From JACRCG01 sp964524835 (lineage in GTDB: Bacteria; Desulfobacterota; Desulfuromonadia; Geobacterales; Pseudopelobacteraceae): a stretch of 64,000 nucleotides of DNA. Below the pieces are notes generated by a model. That model saw nothing but the letters and a program-made list of their open reading frames with translations, made no database searches and was not told the DNA's origin. Within the stretch, counting starts at the first letter, position 1, and each line of letters begins with the position of its first letter. The stretch covers positions 1 to 64,000 of the forward strand of contig CAZGEG010000022.1 in the NCBI GenBank assembly GCA_964524835.1. Reading direction: 5' to 3'. Positions 33,184 through 41,997 of the stretch are shown here, piece by piece. The position numbers and the translations under genes are program-made.

Positions 33184-34596
33184 TCATTCGGCGCAACAGG
33201 AGAGGAGGGTAATATCCCGGCTGAATCCCTGGGCACAGAGCTTGAGCCCTTCACCGATGGACGGGTAGACATGCATCGTCGTGGCAATATCGGTCACCGT
33301 CGCTCGCAGCTTCAGGGCCAGGGCCGCCTCGTTGATAATGTCCGCACCCCGGTGACAGATCAGATGGACCCCCAGAAGCCGCCCGCTGTCGCGGTCGGCG
33401 ATCATCTTGATCACGCCGTCCCTCATGCCGGTGACGTGCGCCTTGGGGATTGCACCGGCCGGCATGGTGTTGACGACAACGTTGAAGCCCGCCTGCCGGG
33501 CGCTGTCTTCGGTGTGTCCCACCATGGCCACCTCCGGGTCGGTAAAAATCGCCATCGGCGCGGCCAGATAATCCATCGCACAGCCGCACCCCTGATTGAA
33601 CATGTCGTCCACCGCGACCACACCCTCCCTGGCGCCGACCGTGGCGATCATCATTTTGCCGACCACGTCGCCGGCCGCCCAGATGCCCTCCACCGAGCTG
33701 CGCATCTGCCGGTTTGTGATGATGAATCCCTTGTCATCCAGTTCCACTCCCGTCGCATCGAGCCCGATGCCGGCCGTGGCCGGGACGGTTCCGACCGCCA
33801 GGAGCAGCGCCTCGCAGGTGTATTTATGGCGCTTCTCTGCAACATCCGCATAGACCACGCTCAACTCCCCGAGTCGGTCCAGGGAGCAGAAACTCACATC
33901 CGTGACGACCCTGATCCCTTCCTTTTCCAGAATCTCCTCCAGCGACACGGAAAGCTCAGGTTCGACCGTCGGCAGCAGGCGGGGGCCGTGTTCAAGTATC
34001 GTCACCCGGCTCCCCAGGCGATGGTACATCTGCCCCAGCTCGACGGCGATAACCCCGCCGCCGATAATGACGAGAGAGGCGGGAAGCTTCTTGAGCAGCA
34101 GGGCGCTGCGGCTGGTGTAATAGGTGCATTTTCCGAGGCCGGGCAGGTCGGGAATACGCGGGCTACCCCCCACGGCGACCAGAATACGTTCGGAGCGATA
34201 AGCCCGGTCATCGCAAACAACAGTGTGGCGACCGCTGAAACGGGCGGTTCCCCTGATCAATTCCAGCCCCTGCATGCTACCGAGAACATCGAGGTAGCGC
34301 TCTTGACGGAGCCCGGCAACAACCGCCTCCCGATGCTTGAAGAGCCGCTCGGCATCAATGGGACGGACGTCATCGCCACAATTGAGACCGAGTCCGTTTC
34401 CCCGGTACGCTTCATGCCTGAAGAGCGCGGCATGGATAAGAGTCTTGCTCGGTATGCAGCCCCAGTTGATGCAGGTACCTCCCAACACACTCTTCTCAAA
34501 CATCAGAACCCGCGCTCCGTACCCTGTCGCGCGGAGAGCAGCGGCAAAAGCGGTCGAACCGGAACCGAGTATTATCAGGTCGTATGGGGCGCTCAT
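33184..34596 (-). CDS. Mercuric-reductase-like flavoprotein disulfide reductase
   Basis: 470 residues from ATG 34596; an ATG at 34611 sits directly on a GGAGGAG and is less likely. FAD site is ILGSGSTAFAAALRATGYG, redox cysteines are in GGTCINWGCIPSK, NAD site is VIIGGGVIAVELGQMYHRLGS, and a second FAD motif is GIWAAGDVV. The C-terminus, YPSIGEGLKLCAQGF then LSCCAE, carries the vicinal Cys pair found in MerA, in place of the His-Glu end of lipoamide dehydrogenase. The N-terminal HMA domain is absent. No merR, merT or merP lies nearby. It may reduce Hg(II) or another metal or disulfide substrate. Confidence 0.85.
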   Translation of the reverse strand: MSAPYDLIILGSGSTAFAAALRATGYGARVLMFEKSVLGGTCINWGCIPSKTLIHAALFRHEAYRGNGLGLNCGDDVRPIDAERLFKHREAVVAGLRQERYLDVLGSMQGLELIRGTARFSGRHTVVCDDRAYRSERILVAVGGSPRIPDLPGLGKCTYYTSRSALLLKKLPASLVIIGGGVIAVELGQMYHRLGSRVTILEHGPRLLPTVEPELSVSLEEILEKEGIRVVTDVSFCSLDRLGELSVVYADVAEKRHKYTCEALLLAVGTVPATAGIGLDATGVELDDKGFIITNRQMRSSVEGIWAAGDVVGKMMIATVGAREGVVAVDDMFNQGCGCAMDYLAAPMAIFTDPEVAMVGHTEDSARQAGFNVVVNTMPAGAIPKAHVTGMRDGVIKMIADRDSGRLLGVHLICHRGADIINEAALALKLRATVTDIATTMHVYPSIGEGLKLCAQGFSRDITLLSCCAE

Positions 34597-34686
34597 GATG
34601 CCACTCTTCATCTCCTCCCCCGACTTTGTGCGGTGCGCAACAGCAGTTTCCCCAGGCGCTCCTTCACCGATCAGATCCAGAGTATA

Positions 34687-35049
34687 TCATGAATCAACCG
34701 GATTACCTTTCGTCTCGACATCATAAATCTCCATCAGCGTATCAGGAGTAAAGGCGCACACGTTCGTCCGACGGCCTGTTTTGCCTTCGTGGACCCACTT
34801 GACCTTGTCGCCGTCCGCGTCATGCAGCAGCGTCACCCGCGTGCCGCCGACCCGTCTGACCTCGTCCCACATGTCATCCATGGTCAACAGATCAATCCCC
34901 CCGATCTCTTCCGTTCCCCCGGTGTTCTCAATAAACCGGTCGATCAGATCGTAATCGAGAAAATCCTCCTCTTTTCTCCACCACTTGACGAAATGGTGCT
35001 CTCCGCTCTGCCGTTCCCTGATGGCAGCAATAATTTCGCGTCCTCTCAT
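34687..35049 (-). CDS. Hypothetical protein, 120 residues
   Basis: No family is recognised. The N-terminal half is acidic and helical (RGREIIAAIRERQSGEHHF, FLDYDLIDRFIENTGG). The second half is beta-rich (GGTRVTLLHDADGDKVKWV) and ends with FTPDTLMEIYDVE. There is no signal peptide. The start follows GGGAGGTGTGCC. It lies 90 bases upstream of the flavoprotein gene on the same strand, so cotranscription is possible. Confidence 0.65.
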   Translation of the reverse strand: MRGREIIAAIRERQSGEHHFVKWWRKEEDFLDYDLIDRFIENTGGTEEIGGIDLLTMDDMWDEVRRVGGTRVTLLHDADGDKVKWVHEGKTGRRTNVCAFTPDTLMEIYDVETKGNPVDS

Positions 35050-35254
35050 GGCACACCTCCCGTGCCCGACATAAACTCGGGCTGTCAGCTTGTCACTTGC
35101 ACCTTCATTATACTCCCCGGCGCCGTTCGGTGTATTTCTTTTTCAGCGGCTTCATCCCCATGGAGTGCCTGAAAGTCAACCGGTACCGGTTCTGCAGCCG
35201 GAACTGCCGATCGGGCTGATGCGCGGCATTGTGCAGAGTGTATACGTAAAGTTC

Positions 35255-35312
35255 TTGATTCAATACAAGGGTTTGATTTACTGTTCACGCGACGGTGAAC
35301 CACGCGTGACAG
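35255..35312 (+). promoter_or_regulatory. Candidate promoter and inverted repeat before phosphofructokinase
   Basis: TTGATT (35255-35260) and TACTGT (35279-35284) are 18 bases apart. An imperfect inverted repeat, CTGTTCACGCG (35281-35291) with CGCGTGACAG (35303-35312), lies over the predicted start of transcription. It could be an operator or a 5' hairpin. Confidence 0.35.
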
Positions 35313-35339
35313 TTGCTCCACTACATCTGGAGGTAATCC

Positions 35340-36431
35340 ATGACTATCGCAAAAATCGGCATCCTCACCGGCGGCGGCGACTGCCCCGGCCTGAACGCCG
35401 TCATCCGAGGAGTGGTAAAATCCGCCATCATCCGCCATGGCTGGCAGGTGGTCGGAGTCGAGGACGGCTTTGACGGCCTGCTGGACCTGAATAAGTGCCG
35501 GCCTCTGACGCTGGAAAGCGTGCGCGGCATCCTCCCCCGCGGCGGCACGATCCTGGGCACCACCAACCGCGGCAATCCGTTTGACTATCCGGTGGAGCAG
35601 GACGGCAAGATCACCCGAATCGATATATCCGGCCGGGTCGTGGAGAATATCCGGGCAATGGGCATAGAGGCGCTGATTGCCGTGGGGGGTGAGGGTTCGC
35701 TCAAGATCGCCCTGGAACTGGCGAAGAAGGGTGTGCCGGTGGTGGGTGTCCCCAAGACCATCGATAATGACCTGCGCGAAACGGACTTCACCTTTGGCTA
35801 TAATACCGCCCTGGAAACCGCGACTGATGCGCTTGACAAACTGCACACAACCGCCGAGAGCCATCACCGGGTGATGATACTTGAAGTCATGGGGCGCTAC
35901 GCCGGCTGGATTGCGCTGGAGTCGGGTATTGCCGGCGGTGCGGATGTGATCCTGATCCCGGAGATTCCCTTCCATCTGGAGCGGATCTGCACCGCCATCA
36001 AGAAGCGCTCGGCGCGGGGGAGCCGCTTCAGCATCGTCGTGGCCGCCGAAGGGGCGTTCCCTGCCGGGGGCGGCCGGGTGGTCGCCAAAGAGGCCGACGA
36101 GCGCTATACCATCGAGCGCTTGGGAGGGGTCGGCCAATACGTAGCCCGGCAGATTGAACAATGCCTGGACATGGACGTCCGGGTGACCGTGCTGGGGCAT
36201 CTGCAGCGCGGCGGTTCCCCGACTACTTTTGACCGCGCCCTGGGAAGCCGCTTCGGGACGAAAGCGGTGCAGATGATCGCAGAGGGTGAATTCGGCCGGA
36301 TGGCCTGCCTGAAAGGGAGGAAGATAACTTCGGTTACGATCGAGGAAGCCGTTCGCGAGCTGAAGCTTGTCGATCCGGATGGCGAAATTGTTCACACTGC
36401 CGAGGACCTCGGCATCATGATGGGGCGTTAG
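35340..36431 (+). CDS. pfkA: 6-phosphofructokinase (ATP-type, group with Lys in PKTIDND)
   Basis: 363 residues. GILTGGGDCPGLNAVIRG and AVGGEGSLKIA bind the phosphodonor; VPKTIDNDLRETDFTFGYNTA contains the catalytic Asp; EVMGRYAGW and LGHLQRGGSPTTFDR bind fructose-6-phosphate. In PFKs the residue after GGD/GGE decides donor type. Here it is Gly, which fits ATP, while PKTIDND carries the Lys usual in PPi enzymes. This Gly/Lys combination is known from ATP-dependent actinobacterial enzymes, so ATP is likely. The ATG follows GGAGGTAATCC. It is the committing step of glycolysis. Confidence 0.92.
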   Translation: MTIAKIGILTGGGDCPGLNAVIRGVVKSAIIRHGWQVVGVEDGFDGLLDLNKCRPLTLESVRGILPRGGTILGTTNRGNPFDYPVEQDGKITRIDISGRVVENIRAMGIEALIAVGGEGSLKIALELAKKGVPVVGVPKTIDNDLRETDFTFGYNTALETATDALDKLHTTAESHHRVMILEVMGRYAGWIALESGIAGGADVILIPEIPFHLERICTAIKKRSARGSRFSIVVAAEGAFPAGGGRVVAKEADERYTIERLGGVGQYVARQIEQCLDMDVRVTVLGHLQRGGSPTTFDRALGSRFGTKAVQMIAEGEFGRMACLKGRKITSVTIEEAVRELKLVDPDGEIVHTAEDLGIMMGR

Positions 36432-36452
36432 GCGGGAGTTTTTTCCGAGCAG

Positions 36453-37205
36453 TTACGAAGAGATATCAGGATCGTCTTCGCACGCGGGGTGATTCCCGTT
36501 TTCCAGCTCAATTTTACCGATCAGGCGGGTAAAAAATTCCGGGATGCCGGTTTCAAAGGTGAGCCGCCTGCCGTTGACCGGGTGGGTGAAGGTGATCGAT
36601 CTGGCATGCAGCGCCAGCGTGTTGTAGGGGTCATTCCCCTTCCCGTATTTTTTGTCCCCCACGACCGGATGACCCTTTTCCGACAGATGCACCCGAATCT
36701 GGTGCTTGCGGCCGGTGAGCAGGTGAATATCCAGCAGGGAGAACCCCTTGGCCTCTTTCAGGGTCGTATACTCCGTACGGGAGAGCTTCCCGGCCGCCTG
36801 GTCGGGGGTGGAATAGACCGTAAAGGCGCTGTTCTCGGTCAGGTAGCTGCTGATCGTCCCGGTTCTGGGCGAGAGAGAGCCATATACGACCGTCAGGTAG
36901 CGCTTCTCGGTTTCCTGCCACTGTTCCTGCAGAAAATTCTTGGCTGCTTCGCTCTTGGCGAAGATCAGGATGCCGGAGGTTTCGCGGTCGAGGCGGTGGA
37001 CGATATAGATCCGGTTCCGGGAGCGGGGGTCCCCCTTGCGGACATACTCGTTGAGGATGGTGTGGGCCGTTCTTGACTTGTCCCGATCGGTACCCATCGT
37101 CAGCAGGCCGCACGGCTTTTCCACGACGATGATATCCCGGTCTTCGAACAGGACCGGTAGTCCTTTGGGTTGATATTTCGCCGGTGGGCGCTTGGTCGTT
37201 GCCAT
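36453..37205 (-). CDS. RluA-family pseudouridine synthase
   Basis: 250 residues from ATG 37205 (in-frame codons up to 37256 lack support). The catalytic motif RLDRETSGILIFAKS contains the conserved Asp, followed by KRYLTVVYG, the LLDIHLLTGRKHQIRVHLS core and LALHARSITFTHPV. No N-terminal S4 domain is present, as in the short RluA/RluC/TruC type. It isomerises uridines in rRNA or tRNA; the target site cannot be told from sequence. It converges on the phosphofructokinase gene. Confidence 0.92.
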   Translation of the reverse strand: MATTKRPPAKYQPKGLPVLFEDRDIIVVEKPCGLLTMGTDRDKSRTAHTILNEYVRKGDPRSRNRIYIVHRLDRETSGILIFAKSEAAKNFLQEQWQETEKRYLTVVYGSLSPRTGTISSYLTENSAFTVYSTPDQAAGKLSRTEYTTLKEAKGFSLLDIHLLTGRKHQIRVHLSEKGHPVVGDKKYGKGNDPYNTLALHARSITFTHPVNGRRLTFETGIPEFFTRLIGKIELENGNHPACEDDPDISS

Positions 37206-37399
37206 GTCGTTCTTTCTCGAAAAGTTTTTGTTTTTCAGGTTGCGCGGGGGGAACATTTACACTACCATAGTCATGCCCTGAAAAACAGGGAAGAGCGTTT
37301 CAAGCTGCAATAAATGTCATTGTGCTTCCGATTATTCCTCGACAGTTTCCTGCCGGAACACCAGCATATAAGTCAGTACCATCATGAGGAGAACATACA

Positions 37400-38491
37400 A
37401 TGGATGATAAGCTCCTGGCAACTCCGATCTCTGGGCGGCATCGTGCCTTGAACGCCCTAATGGCCCCTTTTGGCGGTTGGGATATGCCGATCCAGTACGA
37501 GGGGATTATCGCCGAACACGGCTGGTGTCGCACCCAGGCAGCGCTCTTCGACATCTGCCACATGGGGGAGTTCCTCTTCCAGGGGGATTTCGAGGCCGGC
37601 GGCCTTGAGGATGTTTTCACCTTTTCGGTAAAAACGATTCCGGTCGGACGCTCCCGCTACGGCTTCCTGCTTAATGAGCAGGGGGGGATCATCGATGACC
37701 TGATCGTATTCCGCCTGGCCGCTGACAAGGTCATGATCGTGGTCAATGCCGCCACGGCGCCCAAGGATTTTGCCGTTATCAAGGGGCGGCTGAAGGGAGG
37801 CGACTTTACCGACATCACCGCCGCGACCGGCAAGCTGGATCTTCAGGGTCCGCTTTCCCGCTACGTCATGGTTGAACTCCTGGGGGAGGAGGCCGCAACG
37901 ATCCCCTATTTCAAGTTCATCACGATGAATATCCTCGGCGTCCCGGCAATCGTCAGCCGTACCGGTTATACCGGCGAGCTGGGGTATGAAATCTTTATCC
38001 CTTCGCAAAAGGTCTGCGAACTGTGGGATCTGTTGCTGCAGGATGAGCGTGTCAAGCCGGCCGGGCTGGGCGCTCGTGACGTGCTGCGACTCGAGGTGGG
38101 GTATTCGCTCTACGGCAGCGATATCGACGAGGAGACCACGCCGCTGGAGGCGGGACTGGAAGGGTTCGTCAACTTCGACAATTCCTTTGTCGGCAAGGAG
38201 GCGCTGCTCCGCTTGAAAGAGCGGGGTATTGCCCGGAAAAAGGTGGCCTTCGAGGTCGCCGGCCGCCGTTCGCCGCGCCATCATTACGAGATCTGCTTTG
38301 AAGGGGAGGCCGTCGGCTCCGTGACCAGCGGCGTGTTTTCGCCGATGCTCGGCCGGGGGATCGGCATCGGCTTCGTCAAGCCGGAGATCGCCGTGGTCGG
38401 CGCCCCGCTGACGATCCGCCACGAGCGGGTCAGTATGGAGGCGACCGTCTGCGAGCTGCCGTTCTACCGGGACGGGTCGGTTCGTTCGTAA
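37400..38491 (+). CDS. gcvT: Glycine cleavage system T protein (aminomethyltransferase)
   Basis: 363 residues, usual length. Family motifs include HRALNALMAPFGGWDMPIQY, FDICHMGEF, the GFLLNEQGGIIDDL segment, and SRTGYTGELGYEIF with ARDVLRLEVGYSLYG. It transfers the aminomethyl carbon from lipoyl-H protein to tetrahydrofolate, releasing ammonia. The ATG follows ATGAGGAGAACATACA. It heads the gcv run; a dispersed repeat element separates it from gcvH. Confidence 0.97.
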   Translation: MDDKLLATPISGRHRALNALMAPFGGWDMPIQYEGIIAEHGWCRTQAALFDICHMGEFLFQGDFEAGGLEDVFTFSVKTIPVGRSRYGFLLNEQGGIIDDLIVFRLAADKVMIVVNAATAPKDFAVIKGRLKGGDFTDITAATGKLDLQGPLSRYVMVELLGEEAATIPYFKFITMNILGVPAIVSRTGYTGELGYEIFIPSQKVCELWDLLLQDERVKPAGLGARDVLRLEVGYSLYGSDIDEETTPLEAGLEGFVNFDNSFVGKEALLRLKERGIARKKVAFEVAGRRSPRHHYEICFEGEAVGSVTSGVFSPMLGRGIGIGFVKPEIAVVGAPLTIRHERVSMEATVCELPFYRDGSVRS

Positions 38492-38520
38492 ACAGTAGAG
38501 TCTAAAAACTGAAAGACGTT

Positions 38521-38620
38521 ACTCACGCTACGACGCAACGACGCAACGTAAATCTTGAACCGAACATTCAGTTTAAAGCCTTTCGTCGTTTCGTTGCGTC
38601 GTTGCGAGACACCAGGTTTT
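38521..38620. repeat. Dispersed palindromic repeat, family 1, copy 2
   Basis: Begins ACTCACGCTACG, like copy 1 at 7166. The inverted arms CGCAACGACGCAACG (38534-38548) and CGTTGCGTCGTTGCG (38592-38606) are perfect complements 43 bases apart. It sits between gcvT and gcvH, where the transcript could form a long hairpin. Confidence 0.8.
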
Positions 38621-38685
38621 GAGTTCATGGCTTTTTGATTTGTTCTTAGTAATTTCAATTTAAAAACACCAGGGAGGAATGGACA

Positions 38686-39057
38686 ATGAGCATGTATTTC
38701 ACCAAGGAACATGAGTGGGTCAAGGTTAAAGAGGGGATCGGCGCGGTCGGCATCAGCGCGCACGCCGCCCATGAGCTGGGTGATATCACCTTTGTCGAAC
38801 TTCCCAAGATCGGCGCGGTCGTCAAACAGTTCGGCATGCTCGGAAGTATCGAGTCGGTCAAGGCTGCCAGCGACATCTTTGCCCCGCTTTCCGGCAAGGT
38901 AATCAAGGTCAATGAGGCGCTGGACACGGCCCCCGAGATCGTCAACGAGAGCGCCGAGGATGCCGGCTGGATGGCGTGGGTCGAGATCACCGACGAGTCG
39001 GAGCTGAAAAACCTGATGACGCAGTCGCAGTACGACGACTATCTGAAAACAGTGTAG
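38686..39057 (+). CDS. gcvH: Glycine cleavage system H protein
   Basis: 123 residues. The lipoyl-lysine motif is GSIESVKAASDIFAPLSG, with Lys in ESVKA, and the N-terminal FTKEHEWVKV is typical. The protein carries the methylamine intermediate on its lipoyl arm between P, T and L proteins. It depends on lipoylation by the lplA/lipA genes downstream. The ATG follows GGGAGGAATGGACA. Stop and next start are 11 bases apart. Confidence 0.97.
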   Translation: MSMYFTKEHEWVKVKEGIGAVGISAHAAHELGDITFVELPKIGAVVKQFGMLGSIESVKAASDIFAPLSGKVIKVNEALDTAPEIVNESAEDAGWMAWVEITDESELKNLMTQSQYDDYLKTV

Positions 39058-39068
39058 GGAGATTTAAT

Positions 39069-40415
39069 ATGAACGACAGCCATTACTGTCCCCATACGCC
39101 GGAGGAGATAGCCGAGATGCTCTCCGCGATCGGGGTTGCCAGCGTTGAGGAGCTTTTCGCACCGATCCCGGCATCGCTGCGGGCCACGACCTTCAATCTT
39201 CCCGCCGGTATGTCCGAGTTCGAAACATTCGGCAGGATGCAGGCCATTGCCGGAGATAACACCCAGGGAATTATCCCCTTCATCGGCGGTGGGTTTTACG
39301 ATCACATCATCCCCTCCGTCGTCGATCATCTCTCCGGCCGGTCCGAGTTCTACACCGCCTATACCCCCTATCAGCCGGAATGTTCCCAGGGGACCTTGCA
39401 GGCGCTGTTCGAATACCAGACAGCGATCTGCCGCCTGACCGGGCTGGATGTTTCCAACGCCTCGCTCTACGACGGCGGCACAGCCTGTGCCGAGGCCGCG
39501 ATGATGGCGCTGCGCGTGACCGGCCGCAACAAGATCGTTCTGGACGGCTGCGTCAGCCCATTTTCCCGCCAGGTGCTGAAGACCTACCTCTTCAACCTGG
39601 ATGTGGAGGTCGTCGAACTTGCGCCGCTGGACGGCCAGCTCGACCGGACCGTACTGTCTGCCCTGCTGGACGACAGCGTGGCCGCCGTACTGGTGCAGAA
39701 CCCCAACTTCTTCGGCTGCATCGAAGATTTTACGGCCCTGGCGGACCAGGTTCACGGCGTCGGGGCACTGCTGATCGGCTCGGTCTACCCGATCGCGCTC
39801 GGCATGCTGAAGTCCCCCGGCGAGACCGGGATCGATATCGCCGTCGGTGACGGCCAGAGTCTGGGCAACCCGCTCTCGTTCGGCGGCCCCTCCTTCGGCT
39901 TCATCGCCGCCAAAAAAACGTTTATCCGCAACATGCCCGGACGCATCGTCGGCGAGACCGTCGACCGGAACGGCAAGCGGGGCTATGTGCTGACGCTGCA
40001 GGCTCGCGAACAGCACATCAAGCGCCACAAGGCCACCTCGAACATCTGCAGCAACCAGGGGCTCTGCGCCCTGCGGGGGCTGATCTTCCTCTCCTCGGTC
40101 GGTAAGGAGGGACTTGCCGATATGGCCCGCCTGAACCGCGACAAGGCCGAGTACGCCAAGGCCCGGCTGACCGCAATTACGGGGGTAACCGTGCTGCAGT
40201 CCGCCGTCACCTTCAACGAATTCACGGTCTTCCTGCCGAAAAAGGCGGACGCTGTCGTGGAGGCGCTGCTCGTGCGGGGCATCGCCGCCGGCGTGCCGCT
40301 GGGGCAGTATTACGAAGGGTCGGAGAACTGTCTGGTCGTGACGGTGACCGAAAAGCGGACGAAAAAGGAAATCGACCTGTTGGCGAAGGAGCTGGAGGTG
40401 GCGCTATGCAACTGA
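39069..40415 (+). CDS. gcvPA: Glycine dehydrogenase (decarboxylating) subunit 1
   Basis: 448 residues from ATG 39069. The N-terminus YCPHTPEEIAEMLSAIGV and the following FIGGGFYDHIIPSVVDHL and TAYTPYQPECSQGTLQALFEYQ are typical of the GcvPA half of the split P protein. It forms a tetramer with GcvPB; the PLP lysine is in the partner. The gene overlaps gcvPB by ten bases. Confidence 0.97.
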   Translation: MNDSHYCPHTPEEIAEMLSAIGVASVEELFAPIPASLRATTFNLPAGMSEFETFGRMQAIAGDNTQGIIPFIGGGFYDHIIPSVVDHLSGRSEFYTAYTPYQPECSQGTLQALFEYQTAICRLTGLDVSNASLYDGGTACAEAAMMALRVTGRNKIVLDGCVSPFSRQVLKTYLFNLDVEVVELAPLDGQLDRTVLSALLDDSVAAVLVQNPNFFGCIEDFTALADQVHGVGALLIGSVYPIALGMLKSPGETGIDIAVGDGQSLGNPLSFGGPSFGFIAAKKTFIRNMPGRIVGETVDRNGKRGYVLTLQAREQHIKRHKATSNICSNQGLCALRGLIFLSSVGKEGLADMARLNRDKAEYAKARLTAITGVTVLQSAVTFNEFTVFLPKKADAVVEALLVRGIAAGVPLGQYYEGSENCLVVTVTEKRTKKEIDLLAKELEVALCN

Positions 40416-41854
40416 TATATGAAAAATCGGTACCGGGTCGTCGCGGCGTCAAGCTGCCGGCTTCCGATGTCCTGTCTGCACCCCCGCTCCCTGCCGCCCT
40501 GCTGCGTGCGGAAAAGGCCGGACTGGCCGAGGTCTCCGAACTCGATCTGGTGCGCCATTTCACCAATCTCTCCCGCCGCAACTTCTCGGTGGACACCAAC
40601 TTCTACCCGCTCGGCTCCTGCACGATGAAGTACAACGCCAAGGTGCTGGAAAATTCGGCTGCCCTGTTTGCGCCGTTCCATCCGATGACGGCGCTCCTGC
40701 CGGGGGGCGTGGAACTCTGCCAGGGTACGCTCGGGATGCTGTACGACCTGGGGCAGCTGCTGGCCGACATCACCGGCATGGACGAGGTCACCACCCAGCC
40801 GCTGGCCGGCGCCCATGGCGAGATGACCGGCATCATGCTGATCTCGGCCTACCATGCGGCCAGAGGGAACAAGGCGAAAAAGAAATACGTCGTCGTGCCT
40901 GATTCGTCCCACGGTACCAATCCCGCCTCGGCGGCGATGGCCGGCTACGAGATTATCACGGTGCCGACCGCCCCCTACGGCGATATGGATCTGGAGCTGT
41001 TCAAAACGGCGATGACCGATGAAGTCGCGGCGGTCATGATGACCTGTCCCAACACCCTCGGCCTGTTCAACCCGCACATCAAGGAGATCAGCGACATCGC
41101 CCATTCCCACGATGCGCTGATGTACTACGACGGCGCCAACCTGAACGCCATCATGGGGAAGGTCAAGCCGGGGGATGTCGGCTTCGACGTCATTCATGTC
41201 AACCTGCACAAGACCTTCGGCACCCCCCACGGCGGCGGCGGCCCCGGTTCCGGTCCGGTCGGCGTCAAGAAGGGGCTGATTCCCTACCTGCCGCAGCCGC
41301 GCATCGTGATGGACGGTGCCGGCAAGCTGCTGCTGGAGACGGACAACAAGGAGACCATCGGCCGCACCGCCAACTTCTTCGGCAACTTCGGGGTGATGGT
41401 CAAAGCCTACGCCTACATCATCATGCTCGGCCGCGAAGGGCTGATCCAGGTCTCCGAGCAGGCGGTGCTGAACGCCAATTACATCAAGGAAAAGCTGAAA
41501 CCGTACTACGAACTCCCCTATGATATGACCTGCATGCACGAGTGCGTCTTTTCTGCGTCCAAACAGCTGGCCCACGGCGTCCACGCGATCGACATCGCCA
41601 AATACCTGATCGACAGGGGGTATCACCCCCCCACGGTCTATTTTCCGATGATCGTCAAGGAAGCGATCATGATCGAGCCGACCGAGACCGAGAGCAAGGC
41701 GACCATGGATGCCTTCATCGAGGTGATGATCGACGCGGCCCGCACCGCCGAAAGCGACCCGCAGGCGCTGCTTGATGCGCCGCTGACCATGCCGATCTCG
41801 CGGCTGGACGAGACCAAGGCGGCCCGGGAGCAGAACGTCTGCTGCATCGGGTAG
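40406..41854 (+). CDS. gcvPB: Glycine dehydrogenase (decarboxylating) subunit 2
   Basis: 482 residues. The PLP-binding lysine lies in VIHVNLHKTFGTPHGGGG, with TNFYPLGSCTMKYNAK and GANLNAIMGK-type motifs nearby. It decarboxylates glycine and passes methylamine to lipoyl-GcvH. It starts inside gcvPA, preceded by GGAGG. A strong terminator follows 28 bases after its stop, so the gcv unit ends here and does not read efficiently into the toxin-antitoxin genes. Confidence 0.97.
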   Translation: MQLIYEKSVPGRRGVKLPASDVLSAPPLPAALLRAEKAGLAEVSELDLVRHFTNLSRRNFSVDTNFYPLGSCTMKYNAKVLENSAALFAPFHPMTALLPGGVELCQGTLGMLYDLGQLLADITGMDEVTTQPLAGAHGEMTGIMLISAYHAARGNKAKKKYVVVPDSSHGTNPASAAMAGYEIITVPTAPYGDMDLELFKTAMTDEVAAVMMTCPNTLGLFNPHIKEISDIAHSHDALMYYDGANLNAIMGKVKPGDVGFDVIHVNLHKTFGTPHGGGGPGSGPVGVKKGLIPYLPQPRIVMDGAGKLLLETDNKETIGRTANFFGNFGVMVKAYAYIIMLGREGLIQVSEQAVLNANYIKEKLKPYYELPYDMTCMHECVFSASKQLAHGVHAIDIAKYLIDRGYHPPTVYFPMIVKEAIMIEPTETESKATMDAFIEVMIDAARTAESDPQALLDAPLTMPISRLDETKAAREQNVCCIG

Positions 41855-41882
41855 GTCCTTTTTGATTTACGATGTTTATGTG

Positions 41883-41920
41883 AAAGCACCCTGGTGAATC
41901 AACGTCAGGGTGCTTTTTTT
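41883..41920 (+). terminator. Rho-independent terminator after gcvPB
   Basis: AAAGCACCCTG (41883-41893) pairs perfectly with CAGGGTGCTTT (41906-41916), with a run of seven T at 41914-41920. Confidence 0.92.
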
Positions 41921-41949
41921 AGAGTATGGTATGGCTTTGTATATAAGTG

Positions 41950-41978
41950 TTGCATGTCATATTTATGTGACATAAAAT
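41950..41978 (+). promoter_or_regulatory. Promoter and palindromic operator of the MazEF-type module
   Basis: TTGCAT (41950-41955) and TAAAAT (41973-41978) are spaced by 17 bases. The perfect palindrome TTTATGTGACATAAA covers 41962-41976, overlapping spacer and -10. A larger repeat, ATGTCA and TGACAT, overlaps it. This is a typical place for toxin-antitoxin autorepression. Confidence 0.65.
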
Positions 41979-41997
41979 GTATGGCAGGAGATATGCC

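Noticed and set aside
33175..34692. 505-residue + strand open frame opposite the MerA-like gene
   Set aside because: The minus strand encodes a clear flavoprotein with all motifs; the + frame is its shadow.
37257..37399. Possible glycine riboswitch before gcvT
   Set aside because: The conserved tandem aptamer core is not visible; only a small CCCTG/CAGGG hairpin is present.
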